A stretch of 64,000 nt of DNA from Halomarina litorea (GTDB lineage: Archaea > Halobacteriota > Halobacteria > Halobacteriales > Haloarculaceae). The DNA is taken from positions 1 to 64,000 of the forward strand of contig NZ_CP100450.1 in assembly GCF_024227715.1 (NCBI RefSeq). The letters run 5' to 3'. Positions 51,163 through 59,505 of the stretch are shown here, one piece after another. The notes below the pieces were generated by a model that was not told the DNA's origin, ran no database searches, and saw nothing but the letters and a program-made list of their open reading frames with translations. The translations under genes and the position numbers were made by a program. How positions within the stretch are numbered: position 1 is the stretch's first letter; each line of letters opens with the position of its first letter.

Positions 51163-51861
51163 CGGTCGTGTTTAGTTAAGCGTGAAAAGTGAGGCGGTGT
51201 GATTTCTTGGTGGTCTATGCCAGAAATCAGCCGCCTCGTCGGTCGTAGTGACTGGATCGACATGGAGTTTGTGGCACGAGAGCGGACACCCGAGCCCGCG
51301 ATGAAGCTCGGTATTCAATCGCATCTTGCGGGCCTCTCGCTGTCGAATACCGTCTCGTTGCTCGAAAGCCTGGGTGTCGACCGTTCTCGGAAAGCGGTTC
51401 ATGACTGGGTTCAGAAGGCCGATCTACAGCCAACAGACGAGAAAAGCCCGAATCACGTCGCGGTCGACGAAACAGTGATTCGGATCAATTCTCAGCAATA
51501 CTGGCTGTACGCTGCCTGTGACCCCGAAACAAACCAGTTACTCCACGTCCGGCTCTTTCCAACCACGACGACTTCAGCGACACAGATTTTCCTCGCTGAA
51601 TTGCGCGAGAAACACTCCGTCGAATCTGCCGTGTTTCTGGTCGACGGTGCTCAGCACCTCCAAACTGCGCTTTCCCGAGCTGGGCTCCGATTTCATCCTG
51701 AACGACATGGAAATCGGAATAGCATCGAACGGATTTTCCGCGAGCTGAAACGTCGAACGTCGTCGTTCTCGAACTGCTTCAACCACGTGTTCCCTGAAAC
51801 CGCTGAAAACTGGCTCCAAGCGTTCGCTACCTGGCTCAATGCTCCAAACTAAACACGACCG
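51163..51861 (+). mobile_element. IS6-family (ISH15/ISH29-type) insertion sequence
   Basis: A complete 699-bp element with perfect 15-bp terminal inverted repeats: CGGTCGTGTTTAGTT (51163-51177) and AACTAAACACGACCG (51847-51861). It holds one transposase gene. The flanks (ATGCCCAC on the left, TCTTATTG on the right) are not the 8-bp duplication expected, and two unrelated truncated genes meet the element, which points to replicative recombination or deletion next to it. Confidence 0.85.
51217..51852 (+). CDS. IS6-family DDE transposase
   Basis: A 211-residue transposase from ATG 51217 (MPEISRLV). The DDE triad is visible in HVAVDETVI, VFLVDGAQ and IERIFRELKRRT. An N-terminal HTH (SNTVSLLESLGVDRSRKAV) recognises the ends. 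Length is normal for haloarchaeal IS6 transposases. The gene is intact and enclosed by perfect inverted repeats, so the element may still be active. Confidence 0.9.
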   Translation: MPEISRLVGRSDWIDMEFVARERTPEPAMKLGIQSHLAGLSLSNTVSLLESLGVDRSRKAVHDWVQKADLQPTDEKSPNHVAVDETVIRINSQQYWLYAACDPETNQLLHVRLFPTTTTSATQIFLAELREKHSVESAVFLVDGAQHLQTALSRAGLRFHPERHGNRNSIERIFRELKRRTSSFSNCFNHVFPETAENWLQAFATWLNAPN

Positions 51862-51925
51862 TCTTATTGCGCTTCTCGGTGGTGTCATCGTTATTGCCGC
51901 GTTTGGATGGCGAAGGTTGCGCTAA
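51862..51925 (+). pseudogene. membrane-protein C-terminal remnant right of the IS
   Basis: LIALLGGVIVIAAFGWRRLR then a stop at 51923-51925, with no start outside the IS. It is a different protein from the fragment left of the element, which supports loss of the DNA in between. Confidence 0.45.
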
Positions 51926-51992
51926 ATACGCACAGCTACCATACGGCTGTTTCAGAGAGAACTATGTCGGATTAATAGGATTTCAACAGAGC

Positions 51993-52046
51993 CATACCGC
52001 TACAAGTGGCGTAGCGCAATCCTCGTCGACGGCTACCCAGTCTGCC
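51993..52046 (+). pseudogene. short fragment of the 33602-type zinc-ribbon gene
   Basis: About 51 bases (YRYKW, AILVDGYPV) are over 85 percent identical to part of the 33602 gene (33690-33755). The N- and C-termini are absent. It shows that a second backbone-like segment once lay here. Confidence 0.6.
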
Positions 52047-52083
52047 ATCGGTAACCTTTCGAGTGTAGTAACAGTCAATCGAC

Positions 52084-52112
52084 GGCGGAATCCCGAGAGT
52101 TGGGAATCCGCC
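52084..52112. repeat. hairpin left of the halocyanin gene (copy 1 of 2)
   Basis: GGCGGAATCCC (52084-52094) pairs with GGGAATCCGCC (52102-52112), 10 of 11. A nearly identical hairpin lies on the far side of the gene at 52781-52809, in the same orientation. Confidence 0.6.
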
Positions 52113-52146
52113 AAAGTGGTCTATCACTAGGTACCAATGTGCAAGT

Positions 52147-52686
52147 ATGAAGCGCCGACGGGTCCTGAAGGCAGCTGGAGTCGTTGCAACTGCTGGTCTA
52201 ACCGGTCTCGCTGGCTGCAGTAGTTCGAATCCTAATGGAGGCGAGGATACGGATTCACCATCGAACGGGTCCACGAACACAATCCTGATGGTCACAGAAG
52301 GAAGTGACTACTACTTCGATCCAATCGGGCTTTTCGTCGAGTCCGGCAGAACGGTCACGTTCAAGATCGATAGCGGAAGCCACTCTGCAACTGCATATAA
52401 AGAAGGGACGGGTCAGGCATCAGTCACCCGCATCCCCAAAGGTGCTAAGACGTGGGACAGTGGGATTCTCAGCGAGCAGGGCGCAACCTTCGAGCATACG
52501 TTCAAGACCACAGGAACGTACGACTACTTTTGTACGCCCCACAAGAGCCTCGACATGGTCGGACGAATTGTTGTCGGCGAGCCCGGCGGGCCCGCTGAAG
52601 GTAGTATGCCGCCCGATGGAGACGTCCCAGAGAGTCAAACGATTGTTGACCAAGGCGCAGTTTCGTACAGCAGCTTTTCCGGGTGA
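52147..52686 (+). CDS. halocyanin-type blue copper lipoprotein
   Basis: A 179-residue secreted copper protein. The Tat signal (KRRRVLKAAGVVATAGL) ends in a lipobox (LAGC). A cupredoxin domain follows with Cu ligands in GSHSATA, YFCTPHKSLDM (His, Cys, His, Met). It is probably the electron carrier that feeds NirK or a similar reductase. The acidic/low-complexity stretches at both ends are typical. It is a single gene bounded by two copies of one hairpin. Confidence 0.9.
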   Translation: MKRRRVLKAAGVVATAGLTGLAGCSSSNPNGGEDTDSPSNGSTNTILMVTEGSDYYFDPIGLFVESGRTVTFKIDSGSHSATAYKEGTGQASVTRIPKGAKTWDSGILSEQGATFEHTFKTTGTYDYFCTPHKSLDMVGRIVVGEPGGPAEGSMPPDGDVPESQTIVDQGAVSYSSFSG

Positions 52687-52780
52687 GTACCTGCTCTCAC
52701 CCGCTAGGTGATAGATTTTAAGAAGACTCCCGCCATTTCCTAATACCACGAAACTTCGTTGCCTTCTTGTAAACTACATT

Positions 52781-52809
52781 GGCGCATTCCCAACGGATGG
52801 GAATCCGCC
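52781..52809. repeat. hairpin right of the halocyanin gene (copy 2 of 2)
   Basis: GGCGCATTCCCA (52781-52792) pairs with TGGGAATCCGCC (52798-52809), 11 of 12. Compared with copy 1, the 3' arm is the same, and both keep a stem despite differences in the 5' arm. Confidence 0.6.
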
Positions 52810-52894
52810 ACGTACTCTTCGGCTAGCGCACCCCATCATTGCTAGAGACACCCACTCGGAGCGACCAGAGAAAGAAATCCGAGTCCCAGCACCC

Positions 52895-53866
52895 ATGACT
52901 AATACGCAGCTCAATATCGAAGACGGTCGTCCCGATGAAGGGCAATCCGTCACCGAGTCACAGCCCCTTTCATCGTGTCCAGAATGCGATGGACAGGTCG
53001 TTCGCGACGACGAGCATGGTGAGACGACCTGTAAGGAGTGTGGGTTGGTTCTTGATGAGGCGTCCATTGACCGGGGACCAGAGTGGCGAGCCTTCCATAG
53101 CGACGAAAAAGACGAAAAAAGCCGCGTCGGAGCCCCCACAACGCAACTCATGCACGACAAGGGGCTCAGTACGACGATCAGCTGGCAGGACAAGGATGCG
53201 TATGGACAATCGGTGTCCGGTCGGAAGCGAGCCCGGCTCCAGCGCCTTCGCACATGGGACGAACGGTTCCGAACGAAAGACGCCCATGAGCGGAATCTCA
53301 AACAAGCACTTGGCGAGATCAGTCGGATGGCATCTGCCCTTGATGTGGCGGATCCGGTACGCGAAACCGCAGGAGTGCTCTATCGGCGAGCAGTCGACGA
53401 AAATCTACTGCCAGGTCGGTCTATCGAAGGAATGGCAACAGCCGCACTGTACGCCGCGGCCAGACAACATGGGACGCCACGGCAGTTGGCCGAATTCGCC
53501 GAGGTCAGTCGTGTAGCAGAAATCCGAATTCAGCGGGCCTATCGGTATGTATCCAGAGAACTTGGACTGGAAATCAAACCAGCAGATCCGCTGGATTACG
53601 TTCCTCAATTCGCGTCAACGTTGGATGTGAGTGACGAGGCTACTCGACAGGCACGAGACCTCCTTTCGACAGCAAAGGCACAGGGAGCCCATAGCGGGAA
53701 GAATCCTGCAGGTCTCGCAGCGGCCGCACTCTACGCGGCTACGCACCTCACGAATGAGCAACTGACACAGAAGACGGTGAGTAACGCGGCCCACATTAGC
53801 ACAGTGACCATTCGGAATCGGTATCAGGAGTTGCTTGACGTCTATGCTGAGGAGGGCTATGCATGA
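52895..53866 (+). CDS. tfb: transcription initiation factor TFB (second copy)
   Basis: A complete 323-residue TFB. The N-terminal zinc ribbon has CPECDGQ and CKECGLV (about residues 28-50), followed by the GPEWRAF B-finger region and two cyclin repeats (about 120-215 and 225-315) with IEGMATAALYAAARQ and PAGLAAAALYAATHL. It differs clearly from the TFB at 25357. It overlaps the next gene by 4 bases, so the pair is co-translated, which suggests a local regulatory unit for this cluster. Confidence 0.92.
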   Translation: MTNTQLNIEDGRPDEGQSVTESQPLSSCPECDGQVVRDDEHGETTCKECGLVLDEASIDRGPEWRAFHSDEKDEKSRVGAPTTQLMHDKGLSTTISWQDKDAYGQSVSGRKRARLQRLRTWDERFRTKDAHERNLKQALGEISRMASALDVADPVRETAGVLYRRAVDENLLPGRSIEGMATAALYAAARQHGTPRQLAEFAEVSRVAEIRIQRAYRYVSRELGLEIKPADPLDYVPQFASTLDVSDEATRQARDLLSTAKAQGAHSGKNPAGLAAAALYAATHLTNEQLTQKTVSNAAHISTVTIRNRYQELLDVYAEEGYA

Positions 53867-54156
53867 TGAACGAACCAGCAGAATCGCGCCGTGAAGAGTT
53901 ACCGACTGCTGGCCGAGCGAGGGACGTGATGGGTGAACTCAGTCGCGAAACCGATCAGGAGATACTCGAGATACTCGTCGCGGATTCGCCACTGTATGTG
54001 ATGGAAATCGCAAAAATTGCAGATCGCCATCCAATCACCGTAGACCAAATATGTGGGCGGCTTCATGAACACGGACAGATTCGTCCAGTCGGTCGAGGGC
54101 TCTATGACGTCACGGAGGAAGGAAAGCGACGGCTTAGAGAAGGTTCAGATTCGTGA
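53863..54156 (+). CDS. winged-helix protein coupled to TFB
   Basis: A 97-residue protein whose ATG overlaps the TFB stop by 4 bases. A winged helix spans residues about 25-90: DQEILEILVADSPLYVMEIAKI is helix 1-2 (described by position), PITVDQICGRLHEHG the recognition helix, and YDVTEEGKRRL the wing. It is probably a transcription regulator, with its TFB partner acting on the same promoters (inference). Confidence 0.75.
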   Translation: MMNEPAESRREELPTAGRARDVMGELSRETDQEILEILVADSPLYVMEIAKIADRHPITVDQICGRLHEHGQIRPVGRGLYDVTEEGKRRLREGSDS

Positions 54157-54251
54157 TGCTGAGGCTCTGCTAGCGGGCAAAGCTGGATCTACTCTTTGTC
54201 GGTTGAGTCGTAACCGGATAGCCTTTCCCGAGTACCGGCCAAATTCAAACA

Positions 54252-54629
54252 ATGGTGCGCAATTCAGCGTCATCCGAGGACTCTCCGTCACTGCAGGCGG
54301 TCCTTGATGCGCTGGATGACACCGATTGTCGAGCCATCCTCCGTGAAACAGCTGAACCCATGACCGCAACCGAACTCATTGACATCTGTGATATTCCCAA
54401 ATCAACGTTGTATCGGAAGCTCGAGCTCCTCAGCGACGCTTCGCTTGTCCGCGAGCAGGACACAATCAATTCCGGAGGTGGTCGAACCACGAAATACGAA
54501 CGTGATTTCGTCAATGTGATGATTTCCATGGACGAGGACGACACCCTCTCCGTGTCGGTTGAACGCCCGCCGCGGAACGCTAACGAACGCCTCGCCGATA
54601 TCTGGTCGAAGATGGGTGATGAGCTATGA
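54252..54629 (+). CDS. ArsR-like winged-helix regulator
   Basis: A 125-residue protein. VLDALDDTDCRAILRET, TATELIDICDIPKSTLYRK and LSDASLVREQD give a clear winged helix, and a GGGRTTKYERDF wing follows. Its stop overlaps the DUF7521-like gene by 4 bases. This regulator/DUF7521 pair is common in haloarchaea. Its own regulator role probably includes its own operon. Confidence 0.8.
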   Translation: MVRNSASSEDSPSLQAVLDALDDTDCRAILRETAEPMTATELIDICDIPKSTLYRKLELLSDASLVREQDTINSGGGRTTKYERDFVNVMISMDEDDTLSVSVERPPRNANERLADIWSKMGDEL

Positions 54630-54907
54630 TTTGGGTTGAAACAGCCATCGTCGTCGTGAAGACGGTGATTTTACTCCTCGGAAGCGGAATCACATATATT
54701 GCGTTTAAGGCATATCGGCGGACTGGGACCCCGTCGCTACGTGTTCTTGGAATCGGATTTGGCGTCGTTACGTTTGGTGCGTTGCTTGCAGGAATCGCCC
54801 ATCAACTTCTCTCGATTTCGTTCCAGATGGGCATCCTGATCAATAGTGTCCTTGTCGCAATTGGTTTGGCGATCGTTCTGTACTCGCTCTACCTTGAACG
54901 TGAATAA
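54626..54907 (+). CDS. DUF7521-like three-helix membrane protein
   Basis: A 93-residue membrane protein with three hydrophobic helices (TAIVVVKTVILLLGSGI, LGIGFGVVTFGALLAGI, INSVLVAIGLAIVLYSL). It is the intact counterpart of the truncated frame at 37891. Partner of the ArsR-like regulator just upstream (4-base overlap). Function unknown. Confidence 0.75.
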   Translation: MIWVETAIVVVKTVILLLGSGITYIAFKAYRRTGTPSLRVLGIGFGVVTFGALLAGIAHQLLSISFQMGILINSVLVAIGLAIVLYSLYLERE

Positions 54908-55065
54908 TTCCTATAATTTTCTACCCTCGATATCGACGCATTCGCCTATTCTATCTACGGTTCATCAAATATACTTTATTCGGAGAATGTGAACTGGCAC
55001 TCTCGTGTATTTCTGAAAATTAAACGGTCGCAGACTAGGGCGTCTCAACCCTTGATGACGATCTT

Positions 55066-56070
55066 TCACTCGCCAGGCCCAACCGTATCCGGCGGAGTTT
55101 CGTCTCCGGTCCCTCGTAAAACGAGGAACGCGGCGAAGGCGAGCGGCGAGAGGGCGGCACCCAAGACGCCCGCACCCGTGACCACTGCCGTCATCGGCAC
55201 GTCGATCACGCCCGCCATTGGGTCGCCGACGACGATAGCCCCGCGCATCGCCTCCGGGGCGTGGGACGGACACGCGTACTTGCTCACGCCGGCCCCGTCG
55301 AATCGGAGCGCGTAGGTCGCTCCAGCCGTCTCTATCAGCTCAGCGTTGAAACTCCCGTCAGCTGCCGCCAGACTGTGTGCATCGCCCTTCCCGGTCCACT
55401 CCCAGACGACCGTTGTTCCGGGGTCGACACGTACTGCCGCCGGTTCGAACGCGAAGTCGCCGCCGTTTCCCGGTGCTCCGACCGCGATACGGACCAGATC
55501 TTGTCCGGTCATGTCGACCGTTCCGTGGAAGTTCTCGACGCTGTCAAACCAGTTCCCGTAGTCGACCTCCTGTGGCGAATCACCGGCACCGACCCCACCG
55601 ATGATGACTGCCCCTTTCATTCCCATGGCCTCGTGCGGGAGACACGAGTAGAGGCTGATTCCCTCACTACTGAACGCCCGCTCGAACGTTGCACCCACAT
55701 CGGAGAGCATCTCACTCTCGTAGGTCTCGTCGGTGGCACGAACGTTGTGGACCCCCCCTTTCCCAGTCCACTCCCAGACGACCGTCGCATCAGGGTCAAC
55801 ACGCACTGCCGCGGGTTCGAACGCGAAGTCGCCGCCGTTCCCCGGCGCGCCAACAGTGATCGTGACGCTGGACTCGCCACGCTTGTCGATGATTCCCTCG
55901 TAGTTCTCGACATCTTCGAGCCACGTCTCAAACGCGTCCGGCTCCGCCGTCGCAGCGGTAGGCTGCGAGGCCGCACCGAGAGTGGCGGCACCGAGCATCG
56001 CCCCAGTCCCAGCTCGGAGGACGGTCCGTCGGTTACACGTCGGAGCGTGGGTCGCTGCACTTGCGGTCAT
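55066..56070 (-). CDS. two-domain membrane-anchored halocyanin
   Basis: A 334-residue exported copper protein. The Tat signal is CNRRTVLRAGTGAM. Two tandem cupredoxin domains follow (about residues 45-160 and 170-285), each with the VTITVGAPGNGGDFAFEPA or VRIAVGAPGNGG start, the VWEWTGKG..H segment and a C-P-H-M-type Cu site (SCLPHEAMGM; ACPSHAPEAM). A final hydrophobic helix (VTGAGVLGAALSPLAFAAFLV) anchors it. It is divergent from nirK across a shared promoter region and is the probable direct electron donor. Confidence 0.88.
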   Translation of the reverse strand: MTASAATHAPTCNRRTVLRAGTGAMLGAATLGAASQPTAATAEPDAFETWLEDVENYEGIIDKRGESSVTITVGAPGNGGDFAFEPAAVRVDPDATVVWEWTGKGGVHNVRATDETYESEMLSDVGATFERAFSSEGISLYSCLPHEAMGMKGAVIIGGVGAGDSPQEVDYGNWFDSVENFHGTVDMTGQDLVRIAVGAPGNGGDFAFEPAAVRVDPGTTVVWEWTGKGDAHSLAAADGSFNAELIETAGATYALRFDGAGVSKYACPSHAPEAMRGAIVVGDPMAGVIDVPMTAVVTGAGVLGAALSPLAFAAFLVLRGTGDETPPDTVGPGE

Positions 56071-56185
56071 AGGTAAACCGACCCATCGAAATCAGTTAAT
56101 AAGGAAACACGATCCCCATCGGCCGGGAATCAGCCTTCTTATATATCGGTATCTGGAGTGAAGTGAGGATATCGGAGGGACTCAA
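56071..56185. promoter_or_regulatory. divergent halocyanin/nirK promoter region
   Basis: For nirK a TTATATAT box (56139-56146) lies 40 bases before the ATG. For the halocyanin gene, TTATTAA on the minus strand (56096-56102) lies about 26-32 bases before its ATG, the leaderless spacing. The overlapping layout allows common control. Confidence 0.45.
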
Positions 56186-57274
56186 ATGACGTACACTACC
56201 ACTCGACGCCGTGTATTGCAAGGGATGGCCGTCGGTAGCGCCGGAGCGCTCGCCGGCTGTACCGTTGGATCACCCATAGACAACGTGCAGGTGTCTGGTC
56301 CGCTTGACGTTGGTGTCAGTCAGCCGGCGCTCGGTGCCGCGAAGCCGATCGACGTCGACCGCGTCGCCGCCGACCCCCGAGATATTCCCGAACCGATCAC
56401 CCGATCGAAGCCGGCCAGCGTCTCCGTCGAATTGGAGACGCGTGAAGTCATCGCGGAAATCGAACCCGGTGTCACCTTCCAGTACATGACCTTCAACGGG
56501 CAGGTCCCCGGGCCGTTCATTCGAACCCGCGTGGGTGACACGGTCGACCTCACGATCCGGAACCACGAGAGCAGCACAATGGCCCACAACGTCGACTTCC
56601 ACGCATGCCGTGGACCGGGCGGCGGCGCGGAGGCAACCACGGTCAATCCCGGTGAAGAGAAGCAGCTGACGTTCAAGGTGACCTATCCGGGAGCATTCGT
56701 CTACCACTGCGCCGTGGCGAACGTCGACTACCACATCTCCAGCGGGATGTTCGGTATCATCCTGGTCGAACCCGAGGAGGGCCTCCCCGAGGTCGACCAC
56801 GAGTTCTACCTCGGGCAGATGGAACTCTACACGAACGGTGCCGCGGGCGACGAAGGCCACCACGAGTTTGACTTCACGCGCATGGCGGCCGAGGACCCCA
56901 CCTACGTCCTCATCAACGGTGAAAAGTACGCCATCGGTCCCCAAAAGTACGACGAGATGCGCGTAAAGACCGACGAATCGGTGCGCATCTACTACGCGGT
57001 CGGCGGGCCGAATCTGTTCAGTAGCTTCCACGCTATCGGTGGTGTCTGGGACGAGGTGTACCCACAGGGGTCGCTCGCCTCTGAGCCCCAGCGGTACGTC
57101 CAGACGACGCCCGTGCTCCCGGGCAGCGCCGCGGTCGTCACGGCGCAGTTCCCCGTGCCGGGTGACTACAAGCTGGTCGACCACGCACTCTCACGTGTCG
57201 CCCGGAAAGGCGCGCTTGCGGTCATCAGTGCCGACGGTCCGGCAAACGAGGAGCTGTTCAATCCGGAGGACTAA
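56186..57274 (+). CDS. nirK: copper-containing nitrite reductase NirK
   Basis: A 362-residue NirK that reduces nitrite to NO. The Tat lipoprotein signal is RRRVLQGMAVGSAGALAGC. Two cupredoxin domains carry the copper sites: HNVDFHA (type-2 His), FVYHCA, then YHISSGMFG with the type-1 Cys, His and Met, and FSSFHAIGG in the second domain. With the qNor at 38308 this makes a two-step denitrification path. The CGCGG precursor follows 1 base later. Length and motifs are normal. Confidence 0.93.
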   Translation: MTYTTTRRRVLQGMAVGSAGALAGCTVGSPIDNVQVSGPLDVGVSQPALGAAKPIDVDRVAADPRDIPEPITRSKPASVSVELETREVIAEIEPGVTFQYMTFNGQVPGPFIRTRVGDTVDLTIRNHESSTMAHNVDFHACRGPGGGAEATTVNPGEEKQLTFKVTYPGAFVYHCAVANVDYHISSGMFGIILVEPEEGLPEVDHEFYLGQMELYTNGAAGDEGHHEFDFTRMAAEDPTYVLINGEKYAIGPQKYDEMRVKTDESVRIYYAVGGPNLFSSFHAIGGVWDEVYPQGSLASEPQRYVQTTPVLPGSAAVVTAQFPVPGDYKLVDHALSRVARKGALAVISADGPANEELFNPED

Positions 57275-57275
57275 C

Positions 57276-57587
57276 ATGAGCGAGCACACCCTCACCGACG
57301 TCGAACCAGTCACCCATCACGTCCACCACAATTCGTGGTCGACGAACCTAGAGAAGCCCGTCCATGGTGAGCGGCTTTCCGCGGTCGTCACGGGCGCCAT
57401 CGAGGCGGTCGAACATACGGCCCCGGGTTACCACGTAAACCTCGTCACTCACGGCGCTCACGGCCGACCGGAGTCGTACCTCGGTCCGGTGCTCCACGAG
57501 GAGTTTGGCGACCGGATCGACTGGTCCTACATCAAGCAGTGTGGCTGTGGCGGACACGTCCTCCGGGTTCGCGTCCACAACCGCTAA
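57276..57587 (+). CDS. CGCGG-family RiPP-type precursor protein (copy 1)
   Basis: A 103-residue protein that begins 1 base after nirK (ATG 57276). It ends with KQCGCGGHVLRVRVHNR. Similar proteins are known as the CGCGG family, thought to be modified by a radical SAM enzyme. The N-terminal HHNSWSTNLEKP and HVNLVTHGAHG segments also occur in copy 2. No radical SAM gene is in the window, so the maturase must be elsewhere or the protein is unmodified. Closeness to nirK suggests it serves copper or NO chemistry (inference). Confidence 0.8.
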   Translation: MSEHTLTDVEPVTHHVHHNSWSTNLEKPVHGERLSAVVTGAIEAVEHTAPGYHVNLVTHGAHGRPESYLGPVLHEEFGDRIDWSYIKQCGCGGHVLRVRVHNR

Positions 57588-57665
57588 GATGGAGCGATGC
57601 AGTTGCAGTGATCACCCTCGATTTTGAGACAGCAGACACAACACGTGACGACAATCACGCATTCC

Positions 57666-58853
57666 TTACCCTCCGTACCGCTCTCGGAAGAGACCCAGTA
57701 GCAAGTACGCGTATAGACCAGCACCGATAAGGGCAAGGAATCGCCCGATCCCCGTGCTGGCGTCGAACCCAGCGAGCGAACCGTACGCCTCCACGCCGAC
57801 GCCAGCTGCGAGGCACCCCATCGAGGCAAGCGCTGTCCGGTCGTTGGCACCAAGGAACGTGCCGATCGCTGGCGGGTAGAACTGAAAGGCGACGCCGACG
57901 ATCGTGAGTCCGAGGAAGCCCAGCAGGTTCAGTCGGTAATGAGCAATCGACCAGCCAGGAGACACACCGGCGAACGCGACGTGGGCGCCCAATGCAACTC
58001 CCATAACGCCCATGACGACTCCGGCCAGCGGCCCGTAGAGTCCGACTCGACGACGCTCGGAGCGAACGAAGAGTGAGATGTATGCAATGGCGAATCCGCC
58101 AACAGCGATGGATTCAGCGGCGGCGCCAACCCGAAACCACGTCCCTCCCCAGAGGTTCCCGGCGATGAGCGCGGGGCCGACCGCACCCGCAGTGAGGACC
58201 ACGATGACGAGCACCAGCGGGGGTGAACTCACAAGGAACCGAGGAAGGAGGCGGAAACCCACCGCGAACACCAACAACGCACCAACACCGGCTGCGAGCA
58301 GGTGGCTCGCGCCGGCCATCCCGCGTCCGGTGAGCGTCGGAAGAGCCGCCGAGACGGCGACCGTTTCGTAGGCACCAGCAACGAGGTAGGCGAGAACGAC
58401 CGGGACGAACGCGTTGGCGGCGCGGTCGACCCGCCGGCGATCGACGTTGACCTCGCCGGTGCCTGTCTCGCGTCCGGTGAGGTTGTCTCGGACCGTCCAG
58501 CCGACTGCGCCGACGAAGACGAGCGCGCCGAGCGCCCAGCAAACAGCGCCCGCGATACCGACGACGGACGGGATGTCATCGAGGGGCGCCACGGTAAGAC
58601 CGACGGTACCGAGTGAGAGCAGCGGGAGACTCATGGCTGGCGCCCCAGGATGCGAAAGCGTCCTATCGAAGTAGGAGGGGACGAGCGCGTACCCCTTTCC
58701 AGCGACGGTGTGGAGGACGAACCCGTAGAGTCCGAGGACGACGCCTGAGCGGTGGGGCGCATCGACGAACGCGGTGATCTGCCACGCGACCAAGAAGAGT
58801 GCGCCGACGGCTACGTGCCGCCGAGCCCCTTGTGAGACGCGCGCTGCACTCAT
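57666..58853 (-). CDS. 12-helix membrane protein of the denitrification cluster
   Basis: A 395-residue protein of about 12 hydrophobic helices. It has several membrane-embedded His residues (DAPHRSG, FVLHTVAGKGYALV, SHLLAAGV, HVAFAG, IAHYRLN), spaced as in the NnrS/heme-copper-oxidase superfamily, but no complete heme-copper motif was seen. It may be a NnrS-like accessory protein for NO stress. It is on the opposite strand from nirK, with a short gap to the CGCGG gene. Confidence 0.7.
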   Translation of the reverse strand: MSAARVSQGARRHVAVGALFLVAWQITAFVDAPHRSGVVLGLYGFVLHTVAGKGYALVPSYFDRTLSHPGAPAMSLPLLSLGTVGLTVAPLDDIPSVVGIAGAVCWALGALVFVGAVGWTVRDNLTGRETGTGEVNVDRRRVDRAANAFVPVVLAYLVAGAYETVAVSAALPTLTGRGMAGASHLLAAGVGALLVFAVGFRLLPRFLVSSPPLVLVIVVLTAGAVGPALIAGNLWGGTWFRVGAAAESIAVGGFAIAYISLFVRSERRRVGLYGPLAGVVMGVMGVALGAHVAFAGVSPGWSIAHYRLNLLGFLGLTIVGVAFQFYPPAIGTFLGANDRTALASMGCLAAGVGVEAYGSLAGFDASTGIGRFLALIGAGLYAYLLLGLFRERYGG

Positions 58854-59181
58854 ATGCTACCTCAATCGGAGTGGCACCCGCTAAGCGTTTCCCCGTCTCC
58901 AACGCCAGCACACCCACCGACATCTTGTCGCATCGGTCTGATGATTTCGCCTGCCCGCTGTCAGTGGTCATGTAATCGACCAGCGACGGACACCAGGCCA
59001 TCTAGATGCAGGTGTTTGCAGGAAAGACGAATGGGAGCGAGATCTCGCTGTGGGGACCGGCGGCAAACAACCGTCGAATGACTCCAGCCCTTTCGAGCAC
59101 TATACTGGCATCGTGACAGAACCCACAAGACGGAGCGACTATTGGGCAGGACGACCTACTAGTGACGAGCGGAAACACACT

Positions 59182-59427
59182 ATGCGAGTCGAATTCGATC
59201 GCGATACCTGTACTGGGATCTTCAACTGTGTCCACGAGTGGGAGAAGTTCATCGAGGACCGTGATGCGGGCAAAGCGACACTCGTCGGAAGTGACGAAGT
59301 CGAGGGCGACCTCTACGTTCGAGAGGTCCCCGAGGGCGAGGAGTTCGATGCGGAAATGGCAGCTCGTGTCTGCCCCGTAGACGCGATCACAGTCTACGAT
59401 GATGAGGGCGAACAACTGGTACCGTAA
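59182..59427 (+). CDS. [3Fe-4S]-type ferredoxin
   Basis: An 81-residue acidic ferredoxin from ATG 59182. The Cys pattern CTGIFNC (CxxxxxC) plus VCPVDAI gives three cluster ligands, as in P450-partner [3Fe-4S] ferredoxins. Haloarchaeal acidic insertions are seen. It may pass electrons to enzymes of the cluster. It is a single gene on the plus strand. Confidence 0.8.
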   Translation: MRVEFDRDTCTGIFNCVHEWEKFIEDRDAGKATLVGSDEVEGDLYVREVPEGEEFDAEMAARVCPVDAITVYDDEGEQLVP

Positions 59428-59505
59428 CTCGGTCACTCGATACGGTCACTGAACTAGATTGACAGTATCGAACGGAACAGAGAAGCCGTAGCCCCACCGT
59501 TCCGG

